From Paraclostridium ghonii (GTDB taxonomy: Bacteria; Bacillota; Clostridia; Peptostreptococcales; Peptostreptococcaceae), in the NCBI RefSeq assembly GCF_030815085.1, contig NZ_JAUSWG010000001.1: a DNA stretch of 64,000 nucleotides; one strand, given 5' to 3'. The position numbers and the translations under genes were made by a program. Position 1 is the stretch's first letter. Each line of letters begins with the position of its first letter. The notes below the pieces were generated by a model. That model did no database searches. It was not told the origin of the DNA and saw nothing but the letters and a program-made list of their open reading frames with translations. Below, in pieces: positions 27,258-35,988 of this stretch.

Positions 27258-27455
27258 ATGGATATAACTTTAATATTTAAAGTTGCAGGAATTGGATTAT
27301 TAATATCTGTTTTAAATATGGTTCTTGAAAAAACAGATAGAAAAGATTGGACTACCTTAACTACACTTGCAGGTGTAATAATTGTTCTTACAATGGTAAT
27401 AACAGAGATAAATGACCTGTTTAATACAGTTAGAACAATGTTTCAGTTGTATTAA
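27258..27455 (+). CDS. spoIIIAC: Stage III sporulation protein AC
   Basis: Small two-pass membrane protein of 65 residues: MDITLIFKVAGIGLLISVLN, the charged EKTDRKDW loop, then a second hydrophobic helix. Its size and the loop motif are diagnostic. It lies between AB and AD with an aggagg ribosome binding site. Confidence 0.94.
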   Translation: MDITLIFKVAGIGLLISVLNMVLEKTDRKDWTTLTTLAGVIIVLTMVITEINDLFNTVRTMFQLY

Positions 27456-27467
27456 GGGGGAGATATT

Positions 27468-27854
27468 TTGGATGTAATGAAATTGGTAGGGCTTGCACTT
27501 ATATCAACCATATTATGCTTGATTATAAAAAAAGATAGACCAGAAATGGCTACATTTATAGGTATATTAACAGGAGTAATGATTTTAATGTCTGTAACTT
27601 ATAAATTTAATTTTATAATTGAAAGTATAAATGAATTAGCAAACAAGGCTAACATACCTACTATGTATATATCTTTGATAATCAAACTTATAGGAATAGC
27701 ATATTTAATGGAGTTTGCTATTCAAATATGTAAGGACTGTGGGGAAGGAAATATTGCAGCTAAGCTTGAGTTTGGAGGAAAAATTATAGTCATGACTATG
27801 TCATTCCCTATATTAATATCTATTATAGATATGATTTTAAATTTAATTCCATAG
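27468..27854 (+). CDS. spoIIIAD: Stage III sporulation protein AD
   Basis: 128-residue membrane protein related to AC in its N-terminal half (IIKKDRPEMATFIGI) with two further hydrophobic segments (YMEFAIQICKDCGE region and a C-terminal helix). TTG start with aaggggg as ribosome binding site. Confidence 0.93.
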   Translation: MDVMKLVGLALISTILCLIIKKDRPEMATFIGILTGVMILMSVTYKFNFIIESINELANKANIPTMYISLIIKLIGIAYLMEFAIQICKDCGEGNIAAKLEFGGKIIVMTMSFPILISIIDMILNLIP

Positions 27855-27868
27855 GAGAATGATTACTT

Positions 27869-29032
27869 ATGAAAAAAATTATAACTAGTATAATCTTATG
27901 TATACTAATAGGTTTAACATTTACTAATATTTCATTTGCACAAGATGAAAAAGTAAAAGAAAGTGTAGATTCATATATAAGCCAACAATTAAATAAAATT
28001 AACTTACAAGAAATTCAAAACCAAATAAAAGATGAAAAATTTATAGCGCACGTTGATTTAAAAACGTTTATGAAAGATTTGATATCTGGTAAAAAAACAA
28101 TGCTAGATTTATTCAATAAAGAAGGTCTTAAATTATTCTTATTTGATGAATTGAGATCAAGTTTAAAAGTTGCATCAATAATATTTGTCTTAGCACTTCT
28201 ATCATCTATATTAAAAAGTTTAGACAATTCGTTCTCATCTGGAGCAATAAGCCAAATAACAACCTATATTGTATTTATAGTAATGGTAACTTTGACATTA
28301 GTAGGATTTAAAGATGTTTTAAATATATGTAATACCACCATTGATAGTATGATAAATTTAATGCAAATTATAATGCCAATACTAATAACATTTTTAGTAG
28401 TTATGGGATTTCCAATGACATCTACTGTTATGACTCCTATATTTATGGGTGGGGTAACATTTATAAATGTAGTATTTAAAAACTTTTTATTTGTATCTAT
28501 TACAATAGGGTTTGCAATACTCGTTATAAATAATTTATCCAATAGCATAAAGCTCAAAAAATTAGCGTCATTTATAAAACAAATAAACTTAATAACTATT
28601 GGAGCTATATTTACTATATATTTAGCATTAGTTTCAATGCAGGGTATGTATGTTAAAAGCTTAGATGGATTTGCAGTGAAAAGTACTAAATTTGCTATAG
28701 GAAACTTTATACCAGTTGTAGGAGGATTTGTATCGGATTCATTTGATATAATACTGTCTTCTTCTCAGCTTATAAAAAATTTATTTGGAGGAGTGGGGCT
28801 TATAATATTAGTTGGTATATGTTTGATTCCTATAATAAAAATTACTTCAATAATACTGGTTTATAAAACATCAGCCATGATAGTTGAGCCAGTGGGAGAG
28901 GATAATATTTCAAACTTTTTAAATGAAATTTCAAATCTTATGGCGATAATGCTAGCATGTATTATAGCTATAACAATAATGTTTTTTGTTACTATAGCTA
29001 TAGTAGTTTCAATTAGCGTTGTAGCTCAGTAA
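27869..29032 (+). CDS. spoIIIAE: Stage III sporulation protein AE
   Basis: Polytopic membrane protein of 387 residues and probable core of the channel's export platform. It starts with a signal-like hydrophobic segment (about 4-22, ending SFAQ), followed by a charged domain and about seven membrane segments. Family motifs include PVVGGFVSDSFD (conserved PxxGG with following DS) and the VEPVGED segment. Its length is normal. Confidence 0.94.
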   Translation: MKKIITSIILCILIGLTFTNISFAQDEKVKESVDSYISQQLNKINLQEIQNQIKDEKFIAHVDLKTFMKDLISGKKTMLDLFNKEGLKLFLFDELRSSLKVASIIFVLALLSSILKSLDNSFSSGAISQITTYIVFIVMVTLTLVGFKDVLNICNTTIDSMINLMQIIMPILITFLVVMGFPMTSTVMTPIFMGGVTFINVVFKNFLFVSITIGFAILVINNLSNSIKLKKLASFIKQINLITIGAIFTIYLALVSMQGMYVKSLDGFAVKSTKFAIGNFIPVVGGFVSDSFDIILSSSQLIKNLFGGVGLIILVGICLIPIIKITSIILVYKTSAMIVEPVGEDNISNFLNEISNLMAIMLACIIAITIMFFVTIAIVVSISVVAQ

Positions 29033-29044
29033 AAGGAGGAATAT

Positions 29045-29611
29045 ATGTTAGAAAGTATTAAAACTTGGATAATAAGTATTTTAATTGCTGCATTTATAGT
29101 AAATATAGTTAATATGATTCTTCCTTCTTCTAAAATAAAATCATATATTAATTTAGTTTTGAACTTTATATTTATATTTATTGTAATAAATCCAATTATA
29201 AACTTTTTTTCAGACGGTATAAGTTTAGAAGATAAATTATTAAAAACATATACAAAATATAATGAACAATATATAGATAGCATGAATAGTCTAGCAAAAG
29301 ACACCGGTAAAAAAAGTATAAAATCAGGTTATGAGGATGGGTTAAAAAGTGTTATACAACTTAAATTAGATGAATATGGATACGAACTTGAGGATATTGA
29401 ATTAGATGGAGCGAATATCGGTAAAGTTAAAGTTAAAGAAAAAAATAGTAATAAAGAAGAAAAAAAGGACATACAATCTAGTAAGGGTGAAAAAGAGAAA
29501 CAAGTGTTTAAAGAAAGCTCAAACAATAATGAAATAAAATCAAAAGATGAGGTGAAAAAGAGCTTAGTAGACATACTTGATATATCAGTTGAAAATATAG
29601 AAATAGATTAA
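29045..29611 (+). CDS. spoIIIAF: Stage III sporulation protein AF
   Basis: Membrane-anchored component of 188 residues: two N-terminal hydrophobic helices (about 6-25 and 35-55) with the typical LPSSKIKSYI loop, then a soluble ring-building-type domain. A Lys/Glu/Ser-rich insertion (about 135-170) interrupts the C-terminal domain. Its place between AE and AG supports the call. Confidence 0.9.
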   Translation: MLESIKTWIISILIAAFIVNIVNMILPSSKIKSYINLVLNFIFIFIVINPIINFFSDGISLEDKLLKTYTKYNEQYIDSMNSLAKDTGKKSIKSGYEDGLKSVIQLKLDEYGYELEDIELDGANIGKVKVKEKNSNKEEKKDIQSSKGEKEKQVFKESSNNNEIKSKDEVKKSLVDILDISVENIEID

Positions 29612-29629
29612 TAGGGGTTGAGAATAGGT

Positions 29630-30178
29630 ATGTTTAAAAATTTAAAGGAAGACGATAAGAAGAAGATATATACTTTGGCAGCGTTATCTTTTGTATGTAT
29701 TATGGGACTAGCTATTTTTACAAAAAATCCAACTGAGAAAAAAGAAAAAGAGGCATTTGAGGAAAGTAAAGATTCAAAAGTAACACAAGTAGAAGAAAAA
29801 AAAGGCAATGACCTAGAAAGTCAACTTAAAAATATATTATCTCAAATAGAAGGAGTAGGAGAGGTTGATGTAATGATAACTTTTTCATCTGGAGAACAAA
29901 TAGAACCAGCATTTAACTCAAATGCTACAAAGGAAGAGACGACTGAAAAAGATGCTCAAGGTGGAGAAAGAACAGTTACCACATCAAGCGAAAATAAAAC
30001 AATGATAACTTCAGGAGAAAGTAAACCTGTAGTTATAAAAACTTCACAACCAGAAATAAAAGGTGTTATAGTGGTTGCTAGCGGAGCAAGTGATCCAAAT
30101 GTAAAACAAAGTTTATATTCAGCAGTTCAAACATCACTTCAAGTTTCAGGACATCAAGTAGAAATTTACTCAAAATAA
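29630..30178 (+). CDS. spoIIIAG: Stage III sporulation protein AG
   Basis: Forms a large ring in the mother-cell part of the channel. One N-terminal membrane segment (ALSFVCIMGLAIF) is followed by a ring-building domain with GVGEVDVMITF and GVIVVASGASDPNVK, both family features. I use ATG 29630; an in-frame TTG at 29618 adds four residues but sits directly against aggggt, which is too close for a ribosome binding site. An insertion rich in Thr, Glu and Lys lies between the two halves. Confidence 0.9.
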   Translation: MFKNLKEDDKKKIYTLAALSFVCIMGLAIFTKNPTEKKEKEAFEESKDSKVTQVEEKKGNDLESQLKNILSQIEGVGEVDVMITFSSGEQIEPAFNSNATKEETTEKDAQGGERTVTTSSENKTMITSGESKPVVIKTSQPEIKGVIVVASGASDPNVKQSLYSAVQTSLQVSGHQVEIYSK

Positions 30179-30258
30179 AAATTAAAAAATATTCATAATA
30201 AAAAAGCTCGTACATATAAATATTACAAGAATATAATTTTAAATTAGGGGGAGTATAA

Positions 30259-30903
30259 ATGAAATTTAACAAAAGTATGTTTAAAAGTAGACAGTTTGTT
30301 GTAATGGGACTAACACTTATTTTAGTGGGAGTTGGGGTATTAAATTACAATTTAAGCAAGAAATCTGTATTAGAGGCGTCAAAAGAAATGGAAGTATATG
30401 AAGAAGCTCAACTTTCAAAAAATGACGACAAAAAAGATTCTAAAAAAGATATTAAGGTAGTAGACAGCAAAGACACTATAGTCAATGAAAAAGTTAAAGA
30501 AACTAGCAAAGAAATAAAAAAGAAAATTACTTCAGATAAAAATATGAAAAAAGCATCCTATTCAGTAGATATGAAAATGAATAGAGAAAAACAAAGAAAT
30601 GAGTTAACAGAAGACTTAAATGAAATAATAAATAATCCATCTACATCAGAAGAAACTAGAAAACAAGCATCAAATATGAAATTACAACTTGTAAAAGACC
30701 AAGAGTTAGAAGTTAAAATAGAAGATTTATTAGGAGCAAAAGGATTTGAAGATTCATTAGTTTACATAAATGAAGAAACTGTTAATGTAGTTGTAAATAA
30801 AGAAATAAAAGAAAAAGATGCAGCTAAAATATTTGAATTAGTATCAAATCAATCAAAAGTTAAGTACGAAAATATAAAACTTATGAGCAGTCATTCTAAA
30901 TAA
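30259..30903 (+). CDS. spoIIIAH: Stage III sporulation protein AH
   Basis: Partner of forespore SpoIIQ across the intermembrane space. It has one N-terminal membrane helix (FVVMGLTLILVGVGVLNYNL), a long charged and flexible stretch, then the YscJ/FliF-like ring-building domain (about 105-214) ending with KVKYENIKLM. It has 214 residues. A strong ribosome binding site (ttaggggga) follows an 80-base gap after AG. Confidence 0.92.
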   Translation: MKFNKSMFKSRQFVVMGLTLILVGVGVLNYNLSKKSVLEASKEMEVYEEAQLSKNDDKKDSKKDIKVVDSKDTIVNEKVKETSKEIKKKITSDKNMKKASYSVDMKMNREKQRNELTEDLNEIINNPSTSEETRKQASNMKLQLVKDQELEVKIEDLLGAKGFEDSLVYINEETVNVVVNKEIKEKDAAKIFELVSNQSKVKYENIKLMSSHSK

Positions 30904-30911
30904 ATATAAGT

Positions 30912-30936
30912 GCCTCAGTTGTACTGAGGCTTTTTT
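30912..30936 (+). terminator. Rho-independent terminator of the spoIIIA operon
   Basis: GCCTCAG, loop TTGTA, CTGAGGC, then six T. Confidence 0.95.
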
Positions 30937-30970
30937 ACGTTTAAGGAGAGTATACTTACTAAAAATTGTA

Positions 30971-31015
30971 AATAATCTATGAAACTTAGTTATATCAATA
31001 TATTATGTTTTGAGC
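30971..31015 (+). repeat. 45-base direct repeat, copy A
   Basis: Matches 31575-31619 at 43 of 45 positions (counted by eye). Both copies lie between a terminator and the structured repeat, and both end in TTTTGAGC. Confidence 0.85.
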
Positions 31016-31028
31016 GTAAAAAAGTTTT

Positions 31029-31075
31029 TTGAGCAACGGACGAAGTCGTTGGCGATATAGGCGAAGCGAATTTTT
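31029..31075 (+). repeat. Structured intergenic repeat, copy 2 (short form)
   Basis: TTGAGCAACGGAC with hairpin A as CAAC-G-GAC / GTC-GTTG around a GAA loop, again with the bulged G. The second hairpin is reduced to GGCGA and GCGAAGCGAA followed by TTTTT. A partial duplication of TTTTGAGC precedes it. Confidence 0.7.
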
Positions 31076-31140
31076 GTTGCAAAATAAAGATCTATTTGGT
31101 ATTATTATATAATAAAATAGTTTATATAGGGATGTGATAT

Positions 31141-31491
31141 ATGATGGAAAATAATAACTTTGGACAAGTTAAGATATCAAATGATGTTATAGCCACTATA
31201 GCAGGATTAGCAGCTGTAGAAGTAGAAGGAGTAGTAACTACATCGACATTCACAGATAAATTACTAAAGAATAATGGTGTTAAGATACAAATAGAGGAAG
31301 ACGAAGTTATCCTAGATGTTATGATAATAATTGATTATGGAATATCTATACCTGATATAGCTTTTAAAGTACAGGAAAATGTAAAAAATACAGTTGAAAC
31401 AATGACTGGATTAAAAGTTTCTCAAGTTAATATACATGTTCAAGGCATCAACTTTAAAAAAGATAAAGTTGAAAAGGCAGAAGCTAAGTAA
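31141..31491 (+). CDS. Asp23/Gls24 family envelope stress protein (YqhY-like)
   Basis: 116-residue Asp23/Gls24 protein, second copy in the window and only distantly similar to the one at 7807. The family core is clear: FGQVKISNDVIATIAGLAAVEVEGV and the end KVSQVNIHVQGINF, then a Lys/Glu-rich tail. Location just before nusB matches B. subtilis yqhY, thought to restrain acetyl-CoA carboxylase activity. ATG 31141 or ATG 31144 could be the start. Direct repeats lie on both sides of the gene. Confidence 0.9.
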   Translation: MMENNNFGQVKISNDVIATIAGLAAVEVEGVVTTSTFTDKLLKNNGVKIQIEEDEVILDVMIIIDYGISIPDIAFKVQENVKNTVETMTGLKVSQVNIHVQGINFKKDKVEKAEAK

Positions 31492-31514
31492 TCATCTACG
31501 ATAAATTAATATTT

Positions 31515-31540
31515 CCCTCTGAAAATCAGAGGGTTTTTTT
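31515..31540 (+). terminator. Rho-independent terminator after asp23
   Basis: CCCTCTGA, loop AAA, TCAGAGGG, then seven T. Confidence 0.95.
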
Positions 31541-31574
31541 ACGCTTAAAGAAATTACATCAAACAAAAAAATTG

Positions 31575-31619
31575 AATAATCTATGAAACTTAGTTATATC
31601 AATACACTATGTTTTGAGC
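31575..31619 (+). repeat. 45-base direct repeat, copy B
   Basis: Near-identical to 30971-31015, with two T-to-C differences. It runs straight into structured repeat copy 3. Confidence 0.85.
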
Positions 31620-31690
31620 AACAGCCGGAGTCGGTGGCGACATGAAGTAGATCGAAGACATAGTCGCTTAAGCGAAGTGATTTTTTATAA
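31614..31690 (+). repeat. Structured intergenic repeat, copy 3
   Basis: Closing stem TTGAGC (31614-31619) with GCTTAA (31666-31671), one G-T wobble where copy 1 has G-C. Hairpin B is GCGAC (31637) with GTCGC (31663), as in copy 1. Hairpin A is rebuilt as CA-g-CCG / CGG-TG. Ends in a T tract before nusB. Confidence 0.75.
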
Positions 31691-31730
31691 GTGAATATGT
31701 ATATACTAAATTCAAAGGAGGAATCAACAA

Positions 31731-32237
31731 ATGAAAAAGGCAAAAATGATAACGACAAGAGAGTATATGATGAAGTTTATATACCAAATAGACATGAATA
31801 AAGAGGATGTAGTAGATATAAACTCTGAATTAGAAAACTTCTTAAACGATAACTTTGAATATATAAAGAATAGATATGAGGAACTAAAATTACAATTTTC
31901 AGATGGAGGAGACGTTAAACTAGAAGAAACTGATTTAAGTCAGTTTGTAGATTTAAAATATGCGGATAAAGTAGTTAAAAGTTTCCAAGAAAATAAAGAA
32001 AACATAGATTCTTTAATAAATAAATACGCTAAAAATTGGACTATAAATAGAATGGCTAAGGTAGATTTAGCAATACTTAGGCTTGCTATTTGTGAAATAC
32101 TATACGTTTTTGAAATCCCTACTAAAGTTTCTATAAATGAAGCTGTAGAATTATCTAAACTTTACTGTGATGACAAATCTCCTAAATTTATAAATGGTAT
32201 ATTAGGAAGTGTTGTAAGTGAAATCAAAGAAAAGTAA
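31731..32237 (+). CDS. nusB: Transcription antitermination factor NusB
   Basis: RNA-binding all-helical protein that acts with NusE/S10 in rRNA antitermination. TTREYMMKFIYQIDMN at the N terminus, INRMAKVDLAILRLAICEIL and the C-terminal KVSINEAVELSKLYCDDKSPKFINGILG are the standard motifs. It has 168 residues, with aaaggagg before the ATG. The next gene starts 20 bases inside its 3' end. Confidence 0.95.
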   Translation: MKKAKMITTREYMMKFIYQIDMNKEDVVDINSELENFLNDNFEYIKNRYEELKLQFSDGGDVKLEETDLSQFVDLKYADKVVKSFQENKENIDSLINKYAKNWTINRMAKVDLAILRLAICEILYVFEIPTKVSINEAVELSKLYCDDKSPKFINGILGSVVSEIKEK

Positions 32238-33183
32238 AAATATAATAATAGGAATAGATACTAGCTGCTATACGACTTCTATAGCAGCTATATCTTTAGA
32301 AAAAAGTATAGTATTTAATGAAAAGATTATGTTAAAAGTAAAAAAGGACTCTAAAGGATTAAGACAAAGCGAAATGGTATTTCAGCATGTAAATAATCTA
32401 GGGAAAATAAGTGATAACTTAAAATCAGTAATGAATGAATATAATGTATGTGCAATATGTGCATCTGAAAAACCAAGGCCTATAAAAGATTCTTATATGC
32501 CTGCATTTACAGTAGGATATAACTTTGCAAAATTATTTAGCGATATAAACAATATAAAATTATATTCTACAACACACCAAGAAAATCATATTCATGCAAG
32601 TTTATATGATAATAAATTGAAAAAAAATAAATTTATTTCTGTTCATATGTCTGGAGGGACAACTGAAATTTTACTAGTAGAGAACATAGATAACAACTTA
32701 CAAGTAAAAATAATAGGGGGTAGCAAAGACATAAGTTTTGGACAACTAATAGACAGATTAGGGGTTCAATTGGGATATGAATTTCCATGTGGGAAATACA
32801 TAGATAAAAATGCTCTAGAATGTGAAGAAAATATAGAAATAGGAATAAAAACATCTGTAAAAGATGGGTATATGAATTTATCGGGAATAGAAAATCAGAT
32901 AAATAAATATACAAAAGAATTTAATGAAAAATATGTGTCAAAATTATTAATGGACTCAATAGTTAGAAATTTATATAAATCTCTTAAATTTTTATGCAAA
33001 GATTATAATATAGATGAAATTGTATTTGCAGGAGGCGTTGCATCAAGTAAATACATAAAAGATAATTTAAGCAAAAAATTAATGAAGGATAAAATTATAA
33101 GTTATTTTACAAAGCCTGAATATAGTGTAGATAATGCACTAGGATGTGCGCTGATAGGTTTAAATAAATTTATAGGAGAATAG
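32218..33183 (+). CDS. TsaD/Kae1-family paralogue (Gcp-like), function unassigned
   Basis: 321-residue protein of the ASKHA TsaD/Kae1/Qri7 family but not the standard tRNA t6A enzyme by sequence. It keeps IGIDTSCYTTS at the N terminus, the metal-binding His pair as HQENH (His120, His124), SGGTTEIL, AGGVASSKYI and a late Asp305 in SVDNALGCA. It differs in the middle, where ISFGQLIDRLGVQLGYEFPCGK replaces the usual substrate-binding region. GTG start overlapping nusB by 20 bases, with aggaag upstream. Likely co-transcribed with nusB and xseAB. Metal and nucleotide binding look intact; the substrate is unknown. Confidence 0.82.
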   Translation: MKSKKSKNIIIGIDTSCYTTSIAAISLEKSIVFNEKIMLKVKKDSKGLRQSEMVFQHVNNLGKISDNLKSVMNEYNVCAICASEKPRPIKDSYMPAFTVGYNFAKLFSDINNIKLYSTTHQENHIHASLYDNKLKKNKFISVHMSGGTTEILLVENIDNNLQVKIIGGSKDISFGQLIDRLGVQLGYEFPCGKYIDKNALECEENIEIGIKTSVKDGYMNLSGIENQINKYTKEFNEKYVSKLLMDSIVRNLYKSLKFLCKDYNIDEIVFAGGVASSKYIKDNLSKKLMKDKIISYFTKPEYSVDNALGCALIGLNKFIGE

Positions 33184-33185
33184 AT

Positions 33186-34391
33186 ATGAAGTTAAGAGCT
33201 TTGGATGTTAGCGAGGTTAATTCATATATAAAAAGAATTTTAAATAATGATGCAGTCTTATACAATTTAAAAGTAAAAGGTGAAATTTCAAATTTTAAAA
33301 TTCATAGTAGTAAAAATGTATATTTAACATTAAAAGATAAAGCATCTAAAATTAATTGTGTTATTTTTAAGAACAATTATGATGGTAAATTGAATTTAGA
33401 AGATGGAGTAAAAGTAATTGCAAATGGATATATATCCGTATATGAAAGAGATGGTTCATATCAATTATATATAGAAAGTATAGAGTTGGATGGAGTAGGA
33501 AATTTATATCTAGAGTTTATGGAGTTAAAAAGTAAGTTAGAAAAAGAGGGCTTGTTTAATCATGAACATAAAAAACCTATACCTAAAATACCCGAAAACA
33601 TAGGAGTGATAACATCAGAAACAGGAGCTGTTATAAGAGATATAATTAATGTAATTAAAAGAAGATATCCAAAAGTAAACATAAAACTTTATCCTGTTTC
33701 AGTTCAAGGTAAAAACTCTTCAACTGAGATATGTGAAGGAATTAAATTTTTTAATAATGACAATAATGTAGATACAATAATAGTTGGAAGAGGGGGAGGG
33801 TCTATAGAAGAACTATGGTCATTTAATCAAGAAATAGTTGCAAGAGAAATTTTCAATTCAAATATACCTATAATATCAGCTGTAGGACATGAAACGGATT
33901 TTACTATAGCAGACTTTGTAGCAGATATGAGAGCTCCTACACCATCAGCAGCAGCAGAAATAGCAACCCCAAAACTAGATGATTTAATATATAAATTAAA
34001 AAGCTCAAAAGATAGAATGGATAAGGCTCTTATAAATCAATCTAAACTAGATAAAAACAAATTAAATAATATTTATGATAGGTTAAATACTATTGTTAAG
34101 TCTTATATAATAAGAGATAAAATTATACAAATCGATATAATATATGATAAAATAACTAGTGAGATTAATGATTTAGCTAAACTAAAGAAACAAAGTTTAG
34201 ATAGTAGTGGATCACTTTTACATAGTTTAAGTCCGCTAGCTACATTAGACAGAGGATATAGTATAGTACAAAAGGATGAAGTTACTATAAATTCTATAAA
34301 AAAATTAGAAAAAGAAGATAGTATACAAGTTAAATTTAAAGATGGTAGAGTTGATTGCATCATTGAAAAAATAAAGGTTAAAGAGGTATAA
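33186..34391 (+). CDS. xseA: Exodeoxyribonuclease VII large subunit
   Basis: Catalytic subunit of the single-strand-specific exonuclease VII. An N-terminal OB fold (about 1-100, with KGEISNFKIHSSKNVYLTLKD) is followed by the nuclease domain: GVITSETGAVIRDI, VGRGGGSIEELWSFN, AVGHETDFTIADFVADMRAPTPSAAAE. C-terminal coiled coil ends with LDRGYSIV. 401 residues. It is 2 bases from xseB. Confidence 0.96.
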   Translation: MKLRALDVSEVNSYIKRILNNDAVLYNLKVKGEISNFKIHSSKNVYLTLKDKASKINCVIFKNNYDGKLNLEDGVKVIANGYISVYERDGSYQLYIESIELDGVGNLYLEFMELKSKLEKEGLFNHEHKKPIPKIPENIGVITSETGAVIRDIINVIKRRYPKVNIKLYPVSVQGKNSSTEICEGIKFFNNDNNVDTIIVGRGGGSIEELWSFNQEIVAREIFNSNIPIISAVGHETDFTIADFVADMRAPTPSAAAEIATPKLDDLIYKLKSSKDRMDKALINQSKLDKNKLNNIYDRLNTIVKSYIIRDKIIQIDIIYDKITSEINDLAKLKKQSLDSSGSLLHSLSPLATLDRGYSIVQKDEVTINSIKKLEKEDSIQVKFKDGRVDCIIEKIKVKEV

Positions 34392-34393
34392 AA

Positions 34394-34609
34394 ATGAATT
34401 TATCTTATGAAGAAGCTTATCAAAAACTAGAAGACATATTAAATAATTTAGAGTCTGGAACTACAAGTTTAGATGAATCTCTTAATTTATATGAAGAAGG
34501 GATAAGGCTTTATAGCCACTGTAATAAACTATTAGATGAAGCAAATTTAAAAATAGATAAGTTTAGTAAAGATGGGAAAGAGATACCTTTTAGTATAGAG
34601 GAGGAGTAG
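34394..34609 (+). CDS. xseB: Exodeoxyribonuclease VII small subunit
   Basis: 71-residue helical partner of XseA. It shows YEEAYQKLEDILNNLESGTTSLDESLNLYEEG, the standard family signature. It is packed 2 bases after xseA and 2 bases before ispA, so it is translated as part of that operon. Confidence 0.95.
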   Translation: MNLSYEEAYQKLEDILNNLESGTTSLDESLNLYEEGIRLYSHCNKLLDEANLKIDKFSKDGKEIPFSIEEE

Positions 34610-34611
34610 TT

Positions 34612-35499
34612 ATGAACTTTAAACAAGAGTTAAAAAATAGAGCTAACAATGTAGAAAATTTATTAAATGAATATATGCCTAAAGTTGAAGGATATCAAAA
34701 AACTGTATTTGATTCAATGAATTATAGTTTAAAAGCTGGAGGAAAAAGACTAAGACCAATACTAACACTAGAAGCTTGTAAATTAGTTGGGGGAAATGAA
34801 AAAGATGTAAGACCATTTGCTGCAGCTATAGAAATGATACACACATACTCTTTAATACATGATGATCTTCCAGCTCTTGATAATGATGATTTAAGAAGAG
34901 GAAGAAAAACAAATCATAAGGTGTATGGAGAAGCTATGGCAATTTTAGCTGGAGATGGACTTTTAAACTACGCATATGAAGTAATGCTTAGAGAATCTTT
35001 AAATAAGCCTGAACCAGAAAAATATTTAAAAGCTATAAATGAAATTGCTAAGGCATCTGGTATATATGGTATGATTGGTGGGCAAGTTGTTGATATTGAA
35101 AGTGAAGGCCAATCTATAGATATGGAAAAACTTGATTTTATACACATGAACAAAACTGCAGCAATAATAATTGGTTGTATGAGAGCAGGAGCTATAATAG
35201 GTGGAGCAAATGAAGAGCAATTAGAAAATGTAACTAAATATGCGAAGAATATAGGTTTATCATTCCAAATAGTAGATGATATATTAGATATAGTTGGAGA
35301 TGAATCTAAGCTTGGTAAAAAAGTTGGTAGTGATATTGACAATGAAAAATCTACGTATCCATCACTTTTAGGTATTGAAAAGTCAAAAGAGATTGCAAAT
35401 AAATTAATAGCAGAAGCTAAAACAAGCATTGATAATATAAACAATGATAGTGAGTTTTTAAATCACTTGGCCGACTATATAGTAGATAGAGAATATTAA
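34612..35499 (+). CDS. ispA: Farnesyl diphosphate synthase (polyprenyl synthetase)
   Basis: Condenses dimethylallyl and isopentenyl diphosphates to geranyl and farnesyl diphosphate. The first Asp-rich motif is HDDLPALDNDDLRRGR and the second is FQIVDDILDI; GGKRLRP is the substrate-binding segment near residue 43. 295 residues. In the xseAB-ispA-dxs order of B. subtilis, so it supplies isoprenoids together with dxs. Confidence 0.95.
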   Translation: MNFKQELKNRANNVENLLNEYMPKVEGYQKTVFDSMNYSLKAGGKRLRPILTLEACKLVGGNEKDVRPFAAAIEMIHTYSLIHDDLPALDNDDLRRGRKTNHKVYGEAMAILAGDGLLNYAYEVMLRESLNKPEPEKYLKAINEIAKASGIYGMIGGQVVDIESEGQSIDMEKLDFIHMNKTAAIIIGCMRAGAIIGGANEEQLENVTKYAKNIGLSFQIVDDILDIVGDESKLGKKVGSDIDNEKSTYPSLLGIEKSKEIANKLIAEAKTSIDNINNDSEFLNHLADYIVDREY

Positions 35500-35508
35500 G
35501 GAGGAACG

Positions 35509-35946
35509 ATGAGCTTTATTTCAGAAATTTTTAGCAACAAGGTGTTGATGATAAGCATGTTTGCTTGTTTCTTAGCACAATTTTTTAAAATTTTTACTGG
35601 AGATGTAAAAAAAATTCAAATATCTAGAATATTTACTTCTGGAGGTATGCCAAGTTCTCATAGTTCTTTTGTTACATCCTTATCTACATTGGTAGGAATT
35701 GAATATGGATTTAGTTCAACACAATTTGCAATAGTTTCAGTGTTTTCTATGATAATAATGTATGATGCGTCTGGAGTAAGGCGTGCAGTTGGAAAGCAAG
35801 CGGCGATACTAAATCAAATTGTAGATGATTTGCAACATAAAAAGCATATTGAACAAAAAAAATTAAAGGAATTAGTAGGACACACGCCAGTAGAAGTTTT
35901 ATTTGGCGCTATTTTAGGAATTATTATAGCATTAATATTTAATTAA
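35509..35946 (+). CDS. Divergent PAP2 family membrane protein (DUF212, YuiD-like)
   Basis: 145-residue integral membrane protein with about four hydrophobic segments. The family motif SGGMPSSHSSFV (near residues 45-56) and YDASGVRRAVGKQAAILNQI are clear; HTPVEVLFGAILGI resembles the second PAP2 His motif. PAP2 relatives remove phosphate from lipid diphosphates, which fits the ispA-dxs neighbourhood, but the substrate of this subfamily is not established. ggagga ribosome binding site. Confidence 0.9.
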   Translation: MSFISEIFSNKVLMISMFACFLAQFFKIFTGDVKKIQISRIFTSGGMPSSHSSFVTSLSTLVGIEYGFSSTQFAIVSVFSMIIMYDASGVRRAVGKQAAILNQIVDDLQHKKHIEQKKLKELVGHTPVEVLFGAILGIIIALIFN

Positions 35947-35988
35947 ATATTAATGCTAAAAACTACTTAGATAAAAGGTGAGAAAGTT

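Noticed and set aside
34968..35444. 158-codon - strand frame inside ispA
   Set aside because: Antisense shadow of an enzyme with complete motifs; no family resemblance and no start signals.
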